Positions 10,594 to 22,094 of a stretch of DNA of 64,000 bases are shown here, in pieces; within the stretch, counting starts at the first letter, position 1, and every line of letters starts with the position of its first letter. This DNA is from Acanthosoma haemorrhoidale (lineage: Eukaryota > Arthropoda > Insecta > Hemiptera > Acanthosomatidae): the NCBI GenBank assembly GCA_930367205.1, contig OV884011.1:143093937-143157936 (forward strand), given 5' to 3'. The notes under the pieces were generated by a model. The model was given only the letters and a program-made list of their open reading frames with translations, did not search any database and was not told where the DNA came from. Position numbers and translations under genes: made by a program.

Positions 10594-10605
10594 AATAGCT
10601 TAAAC

Positions 10606-13050
10606 AATTATTAATTAACAGTTTGTCGCTACGTTTTCGACTGGCATTTTCCCATCGTCAGGAAACATCTACTCAACCAGAAAAAAAATAATAGAATAAT
10701 CAGTAACTATTTTGCTGAGGAAACTTTTTTTGTTAAAAACAATATTTCAATCACTGCAAAACAAAGACTTATTATTTACATATTTGCATGAATGTTTTGT
10801 CAGTAAAAATTAAATTAGCAGTCTAAAATATTGCTTGGTCCGGAAAAGTCTAAAACGTAGCAAAAGATTAATCAAAGCTAAAGACGGATAATGTGGATAT
10901 ATTTTGAGCAAAATCATATTTTATTGTTCTTATGTATCAATGCCTGAGTGAAGCATGTCATTTAATAAATTTATTAGAGCCGATTTTATTTGTTTATTAT
11001 TATTATTTTTTTACATTTTTCCCATTATTATATCTAGACAACAGCGTGGGGTTTTGTTGAATGCATATTTGAAATTTCGTATCGTAGATAAGACCCAAAA
11101 GAAAGATGATCACCTCTTTTTGAGTGCATAAAATATCCATTTGAGCTTGGCAATTTTTCTAGAGTCGTTCCTATTTACTCATAATAAATAATAGCCGAGA
11201 TCCAGCCACTAGCCAATCTACAATGGTTCATTTACCCAAAATGGTATACGATATAAAAATAAGATGGTAACTGCACGCTATATGCAGAGTCCATAATCAT
11301 ACAATGATGGGTCGAAAGCACGTGACCGAGTTTTTGACATAGTCATGGTCCTAGAACTGACTAGGTCATGGAGTTACTATCATACATAAGTAGCTATAAA
11401 TAAACACTAGCATATTAATTTGTTCGTGAAAATATTTTTATTAACAAAGTAATAACGATCAGCCTAAATAGCTAAGATAGAAATGTCTGTGTTACTACTG
11501 ATCATAGAACGAAAATTTAAGACAATGAAAAGAAAAATCTACCGTCGTAGCTTTCAATATGTTAAATAATATCATAATGCATCACACAGAGTCTAAAAGC
11601 TACAAAGCTGCTTCTATAAGACCGCAAATGAAGAACTTAATACATATTAAGTTATATATTATATTATATACATAATAATATATATTAACAACAGTAGCCA
11701 TTCATCAACAACCAGCCAAAACTCCCATGACACCTGATTTATTCTTAGGTTTAATAATTGTTAAACCTGCTTTAGTCTATTGAAACCAAGGCTAAAAATG
11801 GCAAAACAATATATTTTTACGTTGGCGAAAAACTAGTTTCTATGAACATGAAACCTTGATCTTGCTGAAATACGAACGAAATTTAGTCGCATATGACACT
11901 AAGGTTTCTTTCTTAAGAATTTGTATAATTTCTACCGAGTACATTCTGTAGATATACAATACGTCATGACTATTTTTTCTTTCTTCTTTCCGTATAGATG
12001 TACAGGGAAGATGTAACAGCTAATGAGGAGTATAATGAGAACACCTAGTTGAGGTGGACTTCAAGTTCTTCAGTTGTCGAGTTGATAACACTGAGGCGCT
12101 CGCCGGCTAGTGGTAATCAAGATGTTGACTCGCCTAACTGTGGGCTGTTGTGTGTTTTACAAGTTGGAGTATATCGATTTCACTATGTACCCAAGGGGTG
12201 TGCCCCATTATAGGGGTATTTGCCAAGAAGCACCGCCGGTCCAAGCGATTCCCCGACATTTGGCAGCTGTCACATCCTTCAGTCGACAACACGTGAATTA
12301 TATGTTATTTGCATTAATACTGTACCTATTACTTATTACCTGGATTCTTATTTGACTACATTAAAAATCAATGAACTAATTTACGGTTCCTAATATGTTT
12401 ATGAACATAAAAAAAAAACTAAAAATATTGCTGGAATAAAAAGTACAGAGAACAAGATTACAAATAAACAAAAACAAATTCTATGATAAAAACCAAGGTC
12501 TTATTCACTTCTATCTAAAAACATGTTCTGTCTAAAAGAAAAATGTTATCAGTTCAGCGAATATAAAGAAACATATTTTGATCAAACGAACAATACTTCA
12601 TTTTATTTCTAAATCCTTTCAACCAGTGAAAATCCTTAAACAAAAATTAATATTGAATGAAAATAAATCAAAATAAGGTATGTTTACATCCCTCAGGAAA
12701 ATTCATGGTATAGACACCAAAATTCCAGTTGTGTATAGTTTTCATAGTGTAGTAGAAAACCAATAAATATATGTGATTTTTATAAAAATGGTTACTTTCG
12801 GACTTGTTTAATTTTTTTGTGTGAATTAGTGAAGTGACTATGATGATCATGTACAATACTTTATTTATTGGGTATTACTGTATGATTGAATGAATTTGTT
12901 GGGATATATATGTTAGCTGATGTTTTTCATTAATTTAATTAATGGGAAAGTTTTTATCAGCATTGTAAACTAAAATTTCTTTTTCACTAACCTAGGTCAT
13001 TGGTATTCAAACAAATTCAATCGAAAGGGTTTTAACTTAATTTGGCCGAT
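10606..13050. other. AT-rich spacer
   Basis: No recognised gene. A 81-codon plus-strand frame at 12110-12355 crosses a GC-richer patch (12160-12300) and ends in a hydrophobic stretch. It has no family resemblance and is left unassigned. Confidence 0.5.
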
Positions 13051-13520
13051 TGCTGTGATGATTATAGGCGTACAATTGTATACTATTGTCCATAGTGTTG
13101 GGACGGACACATTAGGATCGTTATCGCGGAGGCTGTTGCTTTCCGGTTCAGGTTCCACTGCCTGTGGATACAGCACTAATCAGCGGGCCGGAGGCTGGCA
13201 CTCTCCTGTGAGTATTGACCGGCTGGGCCAGTCCTTCTAATTATTCTATCGGAGGTAGAGGGCGCTAGTTATGGCTGACAAATTGCTGGAGGGTGCTCCT
13301 TTGTAGCTGGGACAAACTCCCGGCTCGGCTATGATTACAGCACTGACCACCCTGGTGCATAAGTAATAAGAGAGCTTCTAACTACAGCCCGGCCTCTCTC
13401 TCTGTTTCTGTCCTCCCAGGTCTAATACCTGCAGCTATTCCACCTTGTGCGATCCTCTTGGGATATTGTCGCTCCTCCTCCGGTGGATGACCGTCAAAGA
13501 GAATTAAAGAGGGTCTGATG
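13051..13520. other. GC-rich block, unassigned
   Basis: About 470 bp clearly richer in G and C than both flanks, including a pyrimidine-rich CTCTCTCTCTG run near 13393. The 61-codon plus-strand frame at 13055-13240 is not recognisable. The composition suggests an old mobile element, LTR or host exon, but I see no decisive feature. Confidence 0.35.
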
Positions 13521-16465
13521 GAGTGGAGAGGTAGTAGCAAAATCAATCGGAAACAATAAAAGACTACTTACACATAGACTACTGTGCAATAAGGCAGTTA
13601 TAGAAAATATCATCCTCAGATCGAAAAATACTATTTTAATTGCTGATTTAATTTATCTGTTGGATGACTCAACATGCAAGTAATAAGCGTATGTTTTGCA
13701 TTTAGTTTTTAATAAAAGCTTGTATAACAAAATTTTAACTTAATGTTATTCCACTAAAGGATTTTTCTGTTTATGTAGAAGTAGCCAGCAAATGGACTAA
13801 TGTCAGCCAAAAACAAAACGACAAACAATTGATTAATACAAGTTTAGGAAAAATATTATGCACATATTTTAACCTTATTGAACCTTCGCATCCTTCAAAA
13901 TTTGGGAAATAAATCCTCAGTGGATAACATCTTCTAAAAAGTGCATAGGGTTATTCATCGTTATAATGATGATTATGTTTTAGACTGGTAACACTGAGTA
14001 TATAAAACTAACTAAATATATGATAAATATAAATATAAATATATAAATCTTTTCCATTAAGACGTGCAACTTTTCTATGTAAATATAACATAGAATAATC
14101 ATACAGAAAACAAAAATGAACAAACTGTAATTTATTTACAACAAACAATCCATCAAATATTCAAGGGAGGATCTTTATGATATGGATAAAAATGAGGATG
14201 GCTCTAAAAATATTGAGATAGTTGCGGATGGAGAAGAAAGGAGAAATTATAGAGACGGGATTTGAGAATTGAGGGGGAAGATGAGGGATCGATGAAGGTT
14301 TAGAGCTCACACGAATATGAAAGTAATCTTCTTAATAAGATCTAAAAATGATGTACGCTGCAGGGAGAAGTACGTATTTCTAATTTAACATGAGGGATTT
14401 GTGCCGCAATTCATCGAAGGGTCCCTACAGGTATACGAATGGACCAGTACAGTATTCTTTTCTATCAAAGGTGCTCGATCCATGCTATCCGTGCCGACGA
14501 TGACACTGAAGGGTTTTTGAGTGGCCCGAATGAATAGTGTATCGTAACATACAAGTGATGTAACGTCGATTGCTGTTTCGTTTTCGTTGTGAATTCTTCA
14601 TATAGTGCAATTGTTGTGTCTAATGTAGTTTGTGGAGGATAGGTGGTTTTATACTGTTTCTACTTAGTGTGATGTTATTTAATCTTTGAAGTAAAATTTA
14701 TTATCGTCTGTATCGTTTATATTCTATTCGTCCCATTTGCATCCAAGAAAAATGGTGCGATCCTGAGGTATAATTGAAATTACTTAAAAGGTTTATAATG
14801 CGTGTGTCAGAGTTGCCATGGTCGTTACGTTTTGGGTGGCATTTAAAACTGCCCGGGGCTAGTACCTCCATCTTATTGTTCCAGGGGCTATATATAGTTG
14901 GGTGCACTCTTCCCATCTTGTTGATACCCGTGAAGTCGATGCTGAGGGGTGGCTTCTGTAGAGCTCCTTCTGACAGTATCCTTGATGTGCTTTCTGACAA
15001 CTGTGGCTTTAAGGTACTTCTCTCCTTTGTCTTTACTTTTCTATCACGGCCCAGTGACGATCCTTAAAGATTTTTGCTTCGCTTTCGCTTTTAGATCCAC
15101 GAATAATGTTAGTGTCGGTCATATGTATGTTCCTGACTTTTGAAGCCACATCATTCAAGTTGAGATTTGATATCAAGTTCTTTCCTGAGTAGAAATTTCT
15201 TTTTTAATACTACTGTGAATGAAGGTTCCAGCCACATTCGGTGGGTATGGACCTAAGAGTTCCTATTTCTAAAGCATTTAACTGTTTGTCTCAGTGTAGG
15301 ATCTTTGTTATTAATGATATTTTTTTCGTTCTATTTCTAGTTAAAATTTAGGATTAGAGAAAGTAAATGGAATGGGTGTAGTATAGTGAAGTCCATTATT
15401 CATTTTATGTTTGAGGCTAGGCTACTTAGTTTGCTTCTTAGGTTGGCATTATCGTGTGTTGATACTGGAGTTAAGGAAGAAGGGATGGACTTAAGACGTA
15501 GCTCTAACTACTTCCTTGCTTGGCCCATTCTTCACTATGATCTTCATAATTATTTCTCACTTCGTTTTCATTTAGTTCATTGGTTATACTCTTCTAGAAG
15601 ATGATTTTCAACAATAGCAATAGCAAAGAAAATATTCTGCTTTTATTGCCATATGGTCTTCCTTTTAGTGCACTACTTAAGACAAGTTGTCCGCAGTGAA
15701 TCTTCTGCCTAATGCAGGTATACCTATTGTTAAAGAGTTCTTTGAGTTGTTTTTCAATTTGCCTGAAGTTGAAGGCTGACTTGGCCCTGGGGGGGGACGT
15801 ACCCCCGCTTGGTAGGAAGGAAGGATGGAGGGGAAGCGTTTGACGCCCTGCAAGATATAGAGGAAGATAGCCAGGGGGTTGGCCAAGCAATAAACCAAGC
15901 AATTGCTTTTAACGTCGGTAATATTTCTTCGCACGAGTGACTTCAGCTTTAGGCCAGAGGCTAACTAAAAGCAAGAGTTGCCTTCAGACAAACAGTGCCG
16001 GACTTGGCGTATATAAAGACCGTTTCCTCTACTCGTAAAATATACAGTAATATCTAATCCTAGGAAAACTTATTTCTGATCATTTCAATTGGTTACTAAG
16101 AACCTCCCTGGGCAGTAAAACATTTTCACATAATTATAAATTATTTGACTTGCTTGTTGTTGTTTTGTTAAAATTCGTATACACCGTTCATCCTGTAACA
16201 GTTTAAATGCAAATATTTACGGAGTCCAACGACCAGAATAAAAACCTTTTTGTAACTATTTTTAGTCAAATTTTGTTCTACTCAATCAGATTGTAATACT
16301 AAAAGTCATTTTTAACTTTTTATTTTTCTTAGTTGTCATCTAAAGAATCGTCTGTATCGTTTAGCTTTTGTTCCTTAGAAATTCTCATAATTTCCACTTT
16401 TTCTTGGTTTACCTTATCATTTGTCTTCATAACTTTTTCCTGCACTTAACTGATTTAATTGATTA
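13521..16465. other. AT-rich spacer with unassigned open stretches on the minus strand
   Basis: Minus-strand frames at 14701-15000 (99 codons) and 15594-15934 are longer than most in the spacer, and the DNA between them translates into phrases that look weakly protein-like with many stops. They could be an old, heavily eroded element. No motif allows a family name. Confidence 0.3.
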
Positions 16466-16469
16466 TTAA

Positions 16470-17022
16470 ACAGCTTTATTATGAAAAAATTACAATCTCC
16501 CTCATTGGGCAATAAGTAATTTTAATAAACAATTTTCATTCACTCACTCATTCATATAGTATTTACAAACAGCCCAGAGACCTCCCAAATTCACATGGTT
16601 GTCACCTCCCTCGCATGCGTAAGAGGAAGCGGAGTCTTGGGAAGTGACCCACGCTCCTCCGTCTGCCGCGTCACCGGATACGATCCAATGGAAGCCTAAA
16701 TACCTTACTGTCTCAGACACAGGGAGAGGAATCGAATTTAAGAAAACTAGCGGACAGGACTTGCGGCAAAGGGTGAAGTTTATGTGGGAGCATTTTGCTT
16801 CATTGACCTTGATTCACCATTGGTTGCACCAATACTCGATCTCATCAAGGTGTTTTTGAAGGTGTTGGGATATCAGGGTCTGAATGGGTTGACAGGACTT
16901 CAGTGTCATCTGCAAACGTTGCCAAGAAGGTATTGGTGGTGGAAGGGACATCAGCGGTGTATAGATTAAAGAGGATGGGGCCCAGGACGCTGCCCTGTGG
17001 AACTCCTGCTTTTATGGGATAT
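16470..17022 (-). mobile_element. J2 non-LTR retrotransposon, internally deleted copy
   Basis: Read on the minus strand, an RT palm segment (17018 down to about 16700) is joined directly to the J2 3' UTR GC-rich block (about 16690-16570) and distal UTR ending near 16470. The thumb and C-terminus present in the 10-kb copy are missing. The junction lies just after the YLGFH motif near 16695. Target duplications were not found. Confidence 0.8.
16696..17018 (-). pseudogene. J2 reverse transcriptase palm with FADD box
   Basis: From 17018 leftwards the minus strand encodes [14 protein letters not shown] (motif B), [11 protein letters not shown] and then the catalytic [10 protein letters not shown] (motif C), followed by [15 protein letters not shown] and NEAKCSHINFTL. 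This is the canonical Jockey RT palm, and the only J-group copy in the window that retains motif C. A frameshift lies about ten codons after FADD and a stop follows CNQW, so it is inactive. It overlaps in content with the fragment at 1-144, showing that both belong to J2. Confidence 0.88.
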
Positions 17023-17029
17023 TAATTAG

Positions 17030-17546
17030 AATATTCTAAGCCACAGCGGACTTGGAAGAAGCCACACGAGGCAGGTCATAAACAGGCCATAAACATAACA
17101 ACCCTTTTTGGCCCTCTCTACCTCCAGGGCTTGTCCCCTGGCCGCGTAATAAAGCGGTGGTCACGTTCCTCACCACCGGTCACGTTCCTCGCCAGGTGTG
17201 TGTGGGAACCATCGCCGGCTCAGACCCTTGCAGCCTCCCAGCAGGCAAGGGGAGAGTGTACTTAAACCAGGGCTCCTGTCCCTGAAAATTAGTCTCTTAG
17301 TCTCTCGTGGCCTTTACTCGTGACGCTTGCTTGGTTTCCGTTTGAACTCTGAAAACTTGTCTAATTCTTTATGAAACCTCTATACCTCTTCTCTTGAACA
17401 TAGTGCATTGTCTGGGCACATAATTATCATAAATGGAGTCAGATAGTAACGCCGTCATGGAACGATTGTCCAGGTTATAAACTCGAACAATCCGAACTTG
17501 TCACCAGGGCTAGGGTGATCAGGCACCCCCTAGTGACGACCCGACA
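17030..17546 (+). mobile_element. Solo LTR-like repeat, family D
   Basis: About 500 bp closely matching 54979-55493 in the same orientation; similarity ends after GTGACGACCCGACAT. It carries a pyrimidine-rich start-like segment (AGTCTCTTAGTCTCTC near 17291), GAACATAGTGCATTGT and ATGGAGTCAGATAG. The last two are shared with the related LTRs at 39.8-40.5 and 46.7-47.3 kb. The absence of internal coding sequence next to it suggests a solo LTR. Left boundary is approximate (TGT...ACA-like ends) and no target duplication is evident. Confidence 0.7.
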
Positions 17547-17689
17547 TCATGGAAAAAATCAGTGTCAGGATTAAAGGAAGTTATATCGAGTCCAGCTTTC
17601 CCTAGCCCTTTCTCGTCTACTTTACCAACCAATCTACTTACTCTCTGTCTTCCTCTATTCCAAAAAACTGATTCTTCATAGAGTAGTCA

Positions 17690-18523
17690 GTGAAATACTG
17701 GATAGGTTAAACATAAATGTGAGCACCGAGAAGACCGACTGTGACATCTTCTCTCTCCAAAAGGGGAAAAAAGCCTTGCCAAAATCCTATACTATACTAT
17801 ACTAGGGCAAGAGAACTCACCGGCTTTCTCAATGTACTATCTGGGTATAAAAATCGATAGTCATCTCCATTTCTCTACCCATTATGGTAACAAATAGAAA
17901 AAGTATGACACAGGCTAACTTCATCCAACTTGTCACTACTTCTCAAACTAATGATATATAAATGTGTTCTCCGGCCAGGTCTGCTTTACAGTGTCGCGCT
18001 TTATACTCACTTAACTAACAATGCCAGAATGGGATGATGTGAAAAGTTGTCCGACATACCTCTCGGGAGAGTTAGTTCAAGAACTCCAGCCTACAACCGT
18101 TGCATCGGTGGGCAAGTTCATCCACCATAGACACATTCAGTTTTTTGACTCGTTGCAGAACCTCAAAATCCCAGTGTTTATCACTATGACCTCCCCACCC
18201 TTCCCGCATCAATGGAAACAGACTATTGGGGAAAATTAGTCTAACATTTAGTTTAAGTTTTTATTGTAAGATGTAAGTTATCTTTAGGTTTACTATAAAT
18301 ATGGTGAACACCATCACTTTTAATAAATTCAGTCAATTATCGTAAAGTATAATGCACATCATTACACCTTTGTACAATGCAGATCACTAGTAGTAGAAAA
18401 CAGAATTTGTATAAAATGTAGCCAAGCTACAGGAAATATAATGAATCAATTGTAAATAGATTCATTTATAGAATCTATATTTTGTACATATATAAATATA
18501 ACAATAATAATAAATAAATGTAA
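17690..18523 (+). mobile_element. J3 non-LTR retrotransposon, 5'-truncated copy
   Basis: Matches the copy at 22.1-22.7 kb over RT (for example CCTTGCCAAAATCCTATA) and the C-terminus. It then has a 3' UTR with GTAGCCAAGCTACAGGAAATA (compare GTAGCTACGCTACGGTAAATA at 38.6 kb) and ends in an (AAT)n tail at about 18501-18517. The boundary with the preceding family D repeat is about 140 bp of unassigned DNA (17547-17690). Confidence 0.78.
17695..18239 (+). pseudogene. J3 reverse transcriptase thumb/C-terminus (broken)
   Basis: Pieces align with the J3 frame at 22095-22457: DRLNINVSTEKTDC, then MYYLGIKIDSHLHFSTH (the YLG-x-x-xD box), then the C-terminal FIHHRHIQFFDSL and MTSPPFPHQW before TAG at 18237. 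Numerous stops and frameshifts lie between. The C-terminal F-I-x-RHI-x-F-DSL motif equals that of J1, showing the groups are related. Confidence 0.8.
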
Positions 18524-20978
18524 CAAGGGGATATGGGGGGAAAAACCGTCTCCTTTTTTTAAAAATTTATCTGCATCAAACCTTTTCTCCCCCCTCTCCT
18601 ACCACTCTCTGCACTGACCTATGTTTGACCCCCCTGTAAATAAGGGTGTTTATGTCCATATTTTTCAAACTAAAGGTGTCTCTTTACACCCCTTTCGCAC
18701 GTGTTTATACCAAAGGCTTGAAGGCTTGGTGCAAAGATGGGTGTTTTTCTTAACTTTTCGCCACCGTAGAAGGTTTTTATGGTGCCACTGTCATGCCCTT
18801 CCCACGACACTTCGCACTAAATGGTACAATTGGTTTTCTGTTTTGTTTGAATAATATAAAATTAAAATTTTTGTGAAAAATAACAGTCTATTTATATTTT
18901 ATCTTTCATTATTCTATATTACTGCACATATCATAGTATGTTTAACGATGTTTTCACTTGGATTTGAATGTTCATGGTCAACCATTATTTTAAATATTTA
19001 CTGTCATATAGTGATTTACGATTTTTTGGGTCTTTTTTAGCACATTAAATTAGAAGCGCGAGGTGCCAAAAGCGTTTGATCGTTAAATACACGAAATTTG
19101 CGGGTAGGCACCTGAAATTCCCACTTTCTTCTAACCATTTTATGACCCTATAAATTGGATCAATAAGTTTAAATGATTACTTTCTGATTTCCATGATGAA
19201 TGTTCAGAAAAAATGAATAGATTTTTGTTTAAACATTGAGCCAATAATTTTTCGAGATCAATCCACAAAAAATTCACATACACAATTCACAAATTCTTCT
19301 TACATCATTCTTGAATTGAAATAATCCTCCACAGTTTTCTAATGACCAGGAGACTTTGTGACATAGTTATTTGTACATTACTAATTGCCACCAAGTACTC
19401 ATGATTTTCTAGTTGAACTCATTTAAATTACAAAAGTTATAAATAAAATTGCCATTCGATTTTTTTTTTTTTTTTCTTAGTTCTCAAACTTATAAACATA
19501 GGATGTGGGAAAAATAAAATATTAATTTTATCCAAAGCTCTCGTGTTTCCTACACTTGATGAAGACTTTTCTGTTCCTGAAAATGATACAAATTTTAAGA
19601 GTACTTGGATTAATATTTCGTCATTCATGCCCCGTACAAACCTGGCATTATACCTGGTTCATGAGAACCCTCACTCCCTTAAATCAAACAACTTATAATA
19701 AATAAATTTATTTTTATCCTAACATCACATTACAAAATATGTACGACTGTGACTTAAACCCATTAATTTTTGCAAGGAGAACTTGTGGCACCGCTCCATC
19801 CATGTCTTATCCTCCATTGTTACCTTGTGCTTGTGTATATCTTTGGTAGCTATTGTTGCCTTGCAGCCGATCAGATGTAAAGGCTGCAGAGGTTAATTTA
19901 TTGGTGTTAGGGGATCTTGGAAGGCTTTATTAGCCTCCTCGCGACCCTTATAGTCTAAGACGTATCACCCCTTCTGATCGATCCAGCTTACTCCCTTAAT
20001 TAAGCTGTATCACTTTTCCCAGCCGTCGCCCTCAAATGCCAGAGTGACCACAGAAAGGTCAAAGGAAATGTCGCTGCCAACAATGCCATATAAAGGTGAC
20101 TTAACGGGAGCCGGGACAATGCAGAGCTAGGGCCCAGTCTATTAGCGACTCTACCGCTTCGCAGATTTATTGCCTTCAGGAATCCGTATTGTGTAGGGCT
20201 GCCATCAGCCGCTCCCGCCTTTCCTCATTCAGCCTGCTTTCCCGTGTCCGTCCTTCGGGAACAATAGTGCTCTCTACTCCAGTGGCCAAGTCGACACCCT
20301 CTCATATACAAATGAACTTGATAGAGGGGCAGTCAAATGAACCAATTGGAGCATTATAATTTAACTTGATTTGAATCAACAATTGTAGGAAATATTCCTG
20401 CTATCCATCGCCAAATTTGGTATTTTTTTTTTAAATGATTCCGTTTATTTTTTTGAAGCGTTTCTTTAGGCCATCTTTATTAAAATCTTTACATGGATTC
20501 AATACATAGTAATTTTAACAGTGCTTCAGTTTTTAACCTCTCGTTACTTCTTGGGGAGAAATGGAACATAAAGAAAAACCACATAACTTTTGTAAACACC
20601 CCTCTATGACGGTAACTATAACAAAACGCTATTAAGGAAAGATGGAGGTCGGGAGGCCACCTTCGTGTTAGGGGTCCTTTTGAGTTGCGCAGGATGAGAT
20701 AGGAATATAAAGTATACAAATTAGGATGTCACAGGAGGCAGGAACGAAAGTTCTGTTTGTGGGAGTTCTGGAGATATCTTAAAAAACTGGGATGTTGCAA
20801 TAAGCATGAAAGGTATGGTTGTTGATGTAGATAGGAGCATTTTCTTTCTTGCACAGGATTCTGTATTGCTGCGGTTGGATGCGAAGAATATTGAAGAGCT
20901 TGGATGATATTTATATGATCAAATTGAATTTATTTGTAAGAATTAGATCAATTTTGAGGGATTTTTGGTTGAAGTCAT
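18524..20978. other. Spacer with an unassigned GC-richer block
   Basis: AT-rich on both sides of a GC-richer block at about 19780-20320, which has no recognisable coding or LTR structure. Open frames at 18621-18854 and 20489-20719 show no family resemblance. A J1 tail lies inside (listed separately). Confidence 0.45.
19459..19535 (-). mobile_element. J1 non-LTR element, very short 3'-tail copy
   Basis: A T run at about 19460-19475 is followed by CTTAGTTCTCAAACTTATAA and GGATGTGGGAAAAATAAA, as at 63163-63205 where the same sequence follows the J1 tail. It is an extremely 5'-truncated insertion. No convincing target duplication was found. Confidence 0.75.
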
Positions 20979-21203
20979 ATGTATAGTGTTTACGATCTTA
21001 GCAAGTACCAAAGGGTAAACTGGTCAGGACCTTTTAGGAACACCACTGTTACTCAGGTGGGGGACATGTTGCCACTAAATAGTAAATTGGCTAGACAAAG
21101 GGAGAGCACTCTACATATTTACCGAAGCAGTTGTACTTTACTTGTACTGAATATGAGCTGTACTCTCCAAGAAATTATAGAGGGGTTTCAAACAGCAGAA
21201 GTG
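20979..21203 (+). CDS. Candidate host coding exon, unknown product
   Basis: An ATG at 20979 opens 75 codons ending exactly before GTAAGT at 21204-21209, a textbook 5' splice donor (AAGTG|GTAAGTA), phase 0. Codon use is balanced, unlike the AT-rich surroundings. The peptide has ordinary protein character: VNWSGPFRNTTVTQVGD, then ESTLHIYRSSCTLLVLN, then TLQEIIEGFQTAEV. The exon could begin at this ATG or at an upstream acceptor such as the AG at 20984 or 20999. The frame continues 15 codons past the donor. No family is recognised, and the alternating hydrophobic pattern of the second half is only suggestive of a small beta-rich fold. It does not look like a retrotransposon. Confidence 0.35.
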
Positions 21204-21376
21204 GTAAGTAAATTATTTTTACAATGTCTATATTTTTCTATTGATGCATAGTTTTTGTTTATATATTGCAGAATCAAATCCTAAAATAGCGCAATCACAT
21301 ATAGTAAATTTGTTCACTTAATTCAGGAAAAAAATATTTTTGTCAATATCGTTGTGATTTGGATCTTATTAGTATT

Positions 21377-21636
21377 ATTAATTATTAATAATTACGAGCC
21401 GAACGAAAGATATACAGGCAGGATTGGGACTTGAACGTGTGATCTATAAAATATATAGTCAAGGCTCTATCAACTGAGTTAACTGCCACGAGTTAGTAAA
21501 GAATCCAAGTTTCTTGTCCACCAGTCCTAGATATCTCAGTTGGTGGAGCTCCAACTAGATATCGAGGAGGTCCTGTTCAAGTCCTAATACTACCAGTAAT
21601 TTTTATCGTTGGCTTATAATTATTATCATTTTGTCT
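21377..21636. repeat. Imperfect palindrome with a tRNA-like sequence in each arm
   Basis: The outer ends are inverted copies (AATAATTACGAGCCGAACGA at 21387-21406; in reverse AATAATTATAAGCCAACGAT at 21613-21632), and similarity continues through both arms. The left arm, read on the minus strand from about 21487 to 21418, has an A-box-like TTAACTCAGTTGATAGAGCC and a B-box-like GTTCAAGTCCC. The right arm, read on the plus strand from about 21523, has TATCTCAGTTGGTGGAGC and GTTCAAGTCC. The two tRNA-like units are head to head with about 35 bp between. Acceptor and T stems pair poorly, so they are not functional tRNA genes. Best read as a fold-back, tRNA-related mobile repeat. Confidence 0.6.
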
Positions 21637-22094
21637 TAGATTCAAGAATTTTCACATAAAAGTAATTTAATTATTAAAATCAGTGAAATATAAAGTTTGT
21701 ATAGTCTACACAAGGAATACCTACGAAAACTATTTTTTAAAAAGCCTTGAGTTGCTTATAAATATTTATGACAAATATTTCAATTAAATATTGTACTTAC
21801 TGACTTTTTCTTAGTTTTCTATTTTTATAACGTTCCATTTATAGGAATGCTTTTAAAGAATTTACAATTTTTACATGATTAATACAGTTATTTGAATAGT
21901 ATCTTTCCTATTAGTTAATATTGTTTATTTTTCTGGATTTTATGGACGGGAGACTGCCTCTCAGACCCTTTTCCTTTCTCTTGCGGTCTTTCTCGAGAGG
22001 CGGTCCTGTCTCCGGTGATTTTTAGCGTGTACACGTCAATCACTGTTGGGACACGAGAACGCTACAGTGTTTGTTTTGTTTCTGACCTTGGGGT
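21637..22094. other. Spacer, nothing recognised
   Basis: AT-rich to 21940, then a GC-richer stretch (21943-22094) just before the J3 frame. The latter may be upstream J3 sequence or another element, but no match within the window supports either. Confidence 0.4.

Noticed and set aside
10620..10690. Penelope/RTE-like 3' tail (TTTTCGACTGGCATTTTCCC CATCG type) here and similar phrases at 35.63 and 50.2 kb
   Set aside because: Only a vague resemblance to tails of such elements; no RT or GIY-YIG coding nearby.
14701..15934. Possible gene from several minus-strand open frames
   Set aside because: Many stops between frames and no motif; may be an eroded element but cannot be supported.
19441..19520. 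AAATAAAAT on both sides of the 19.5-kb J1 tail as a target duplication
   Set aside because: The left copy is not adjacent to the tail and the right copy is J1 UTR sequence itself.
21418..21595. Two functional tRNA genes
   Set aside because: A- and B-box-like sequences are present but acceptor and T stems pair poorly and no normal anticodon arm is seen; treated as tRNA-related repeat.
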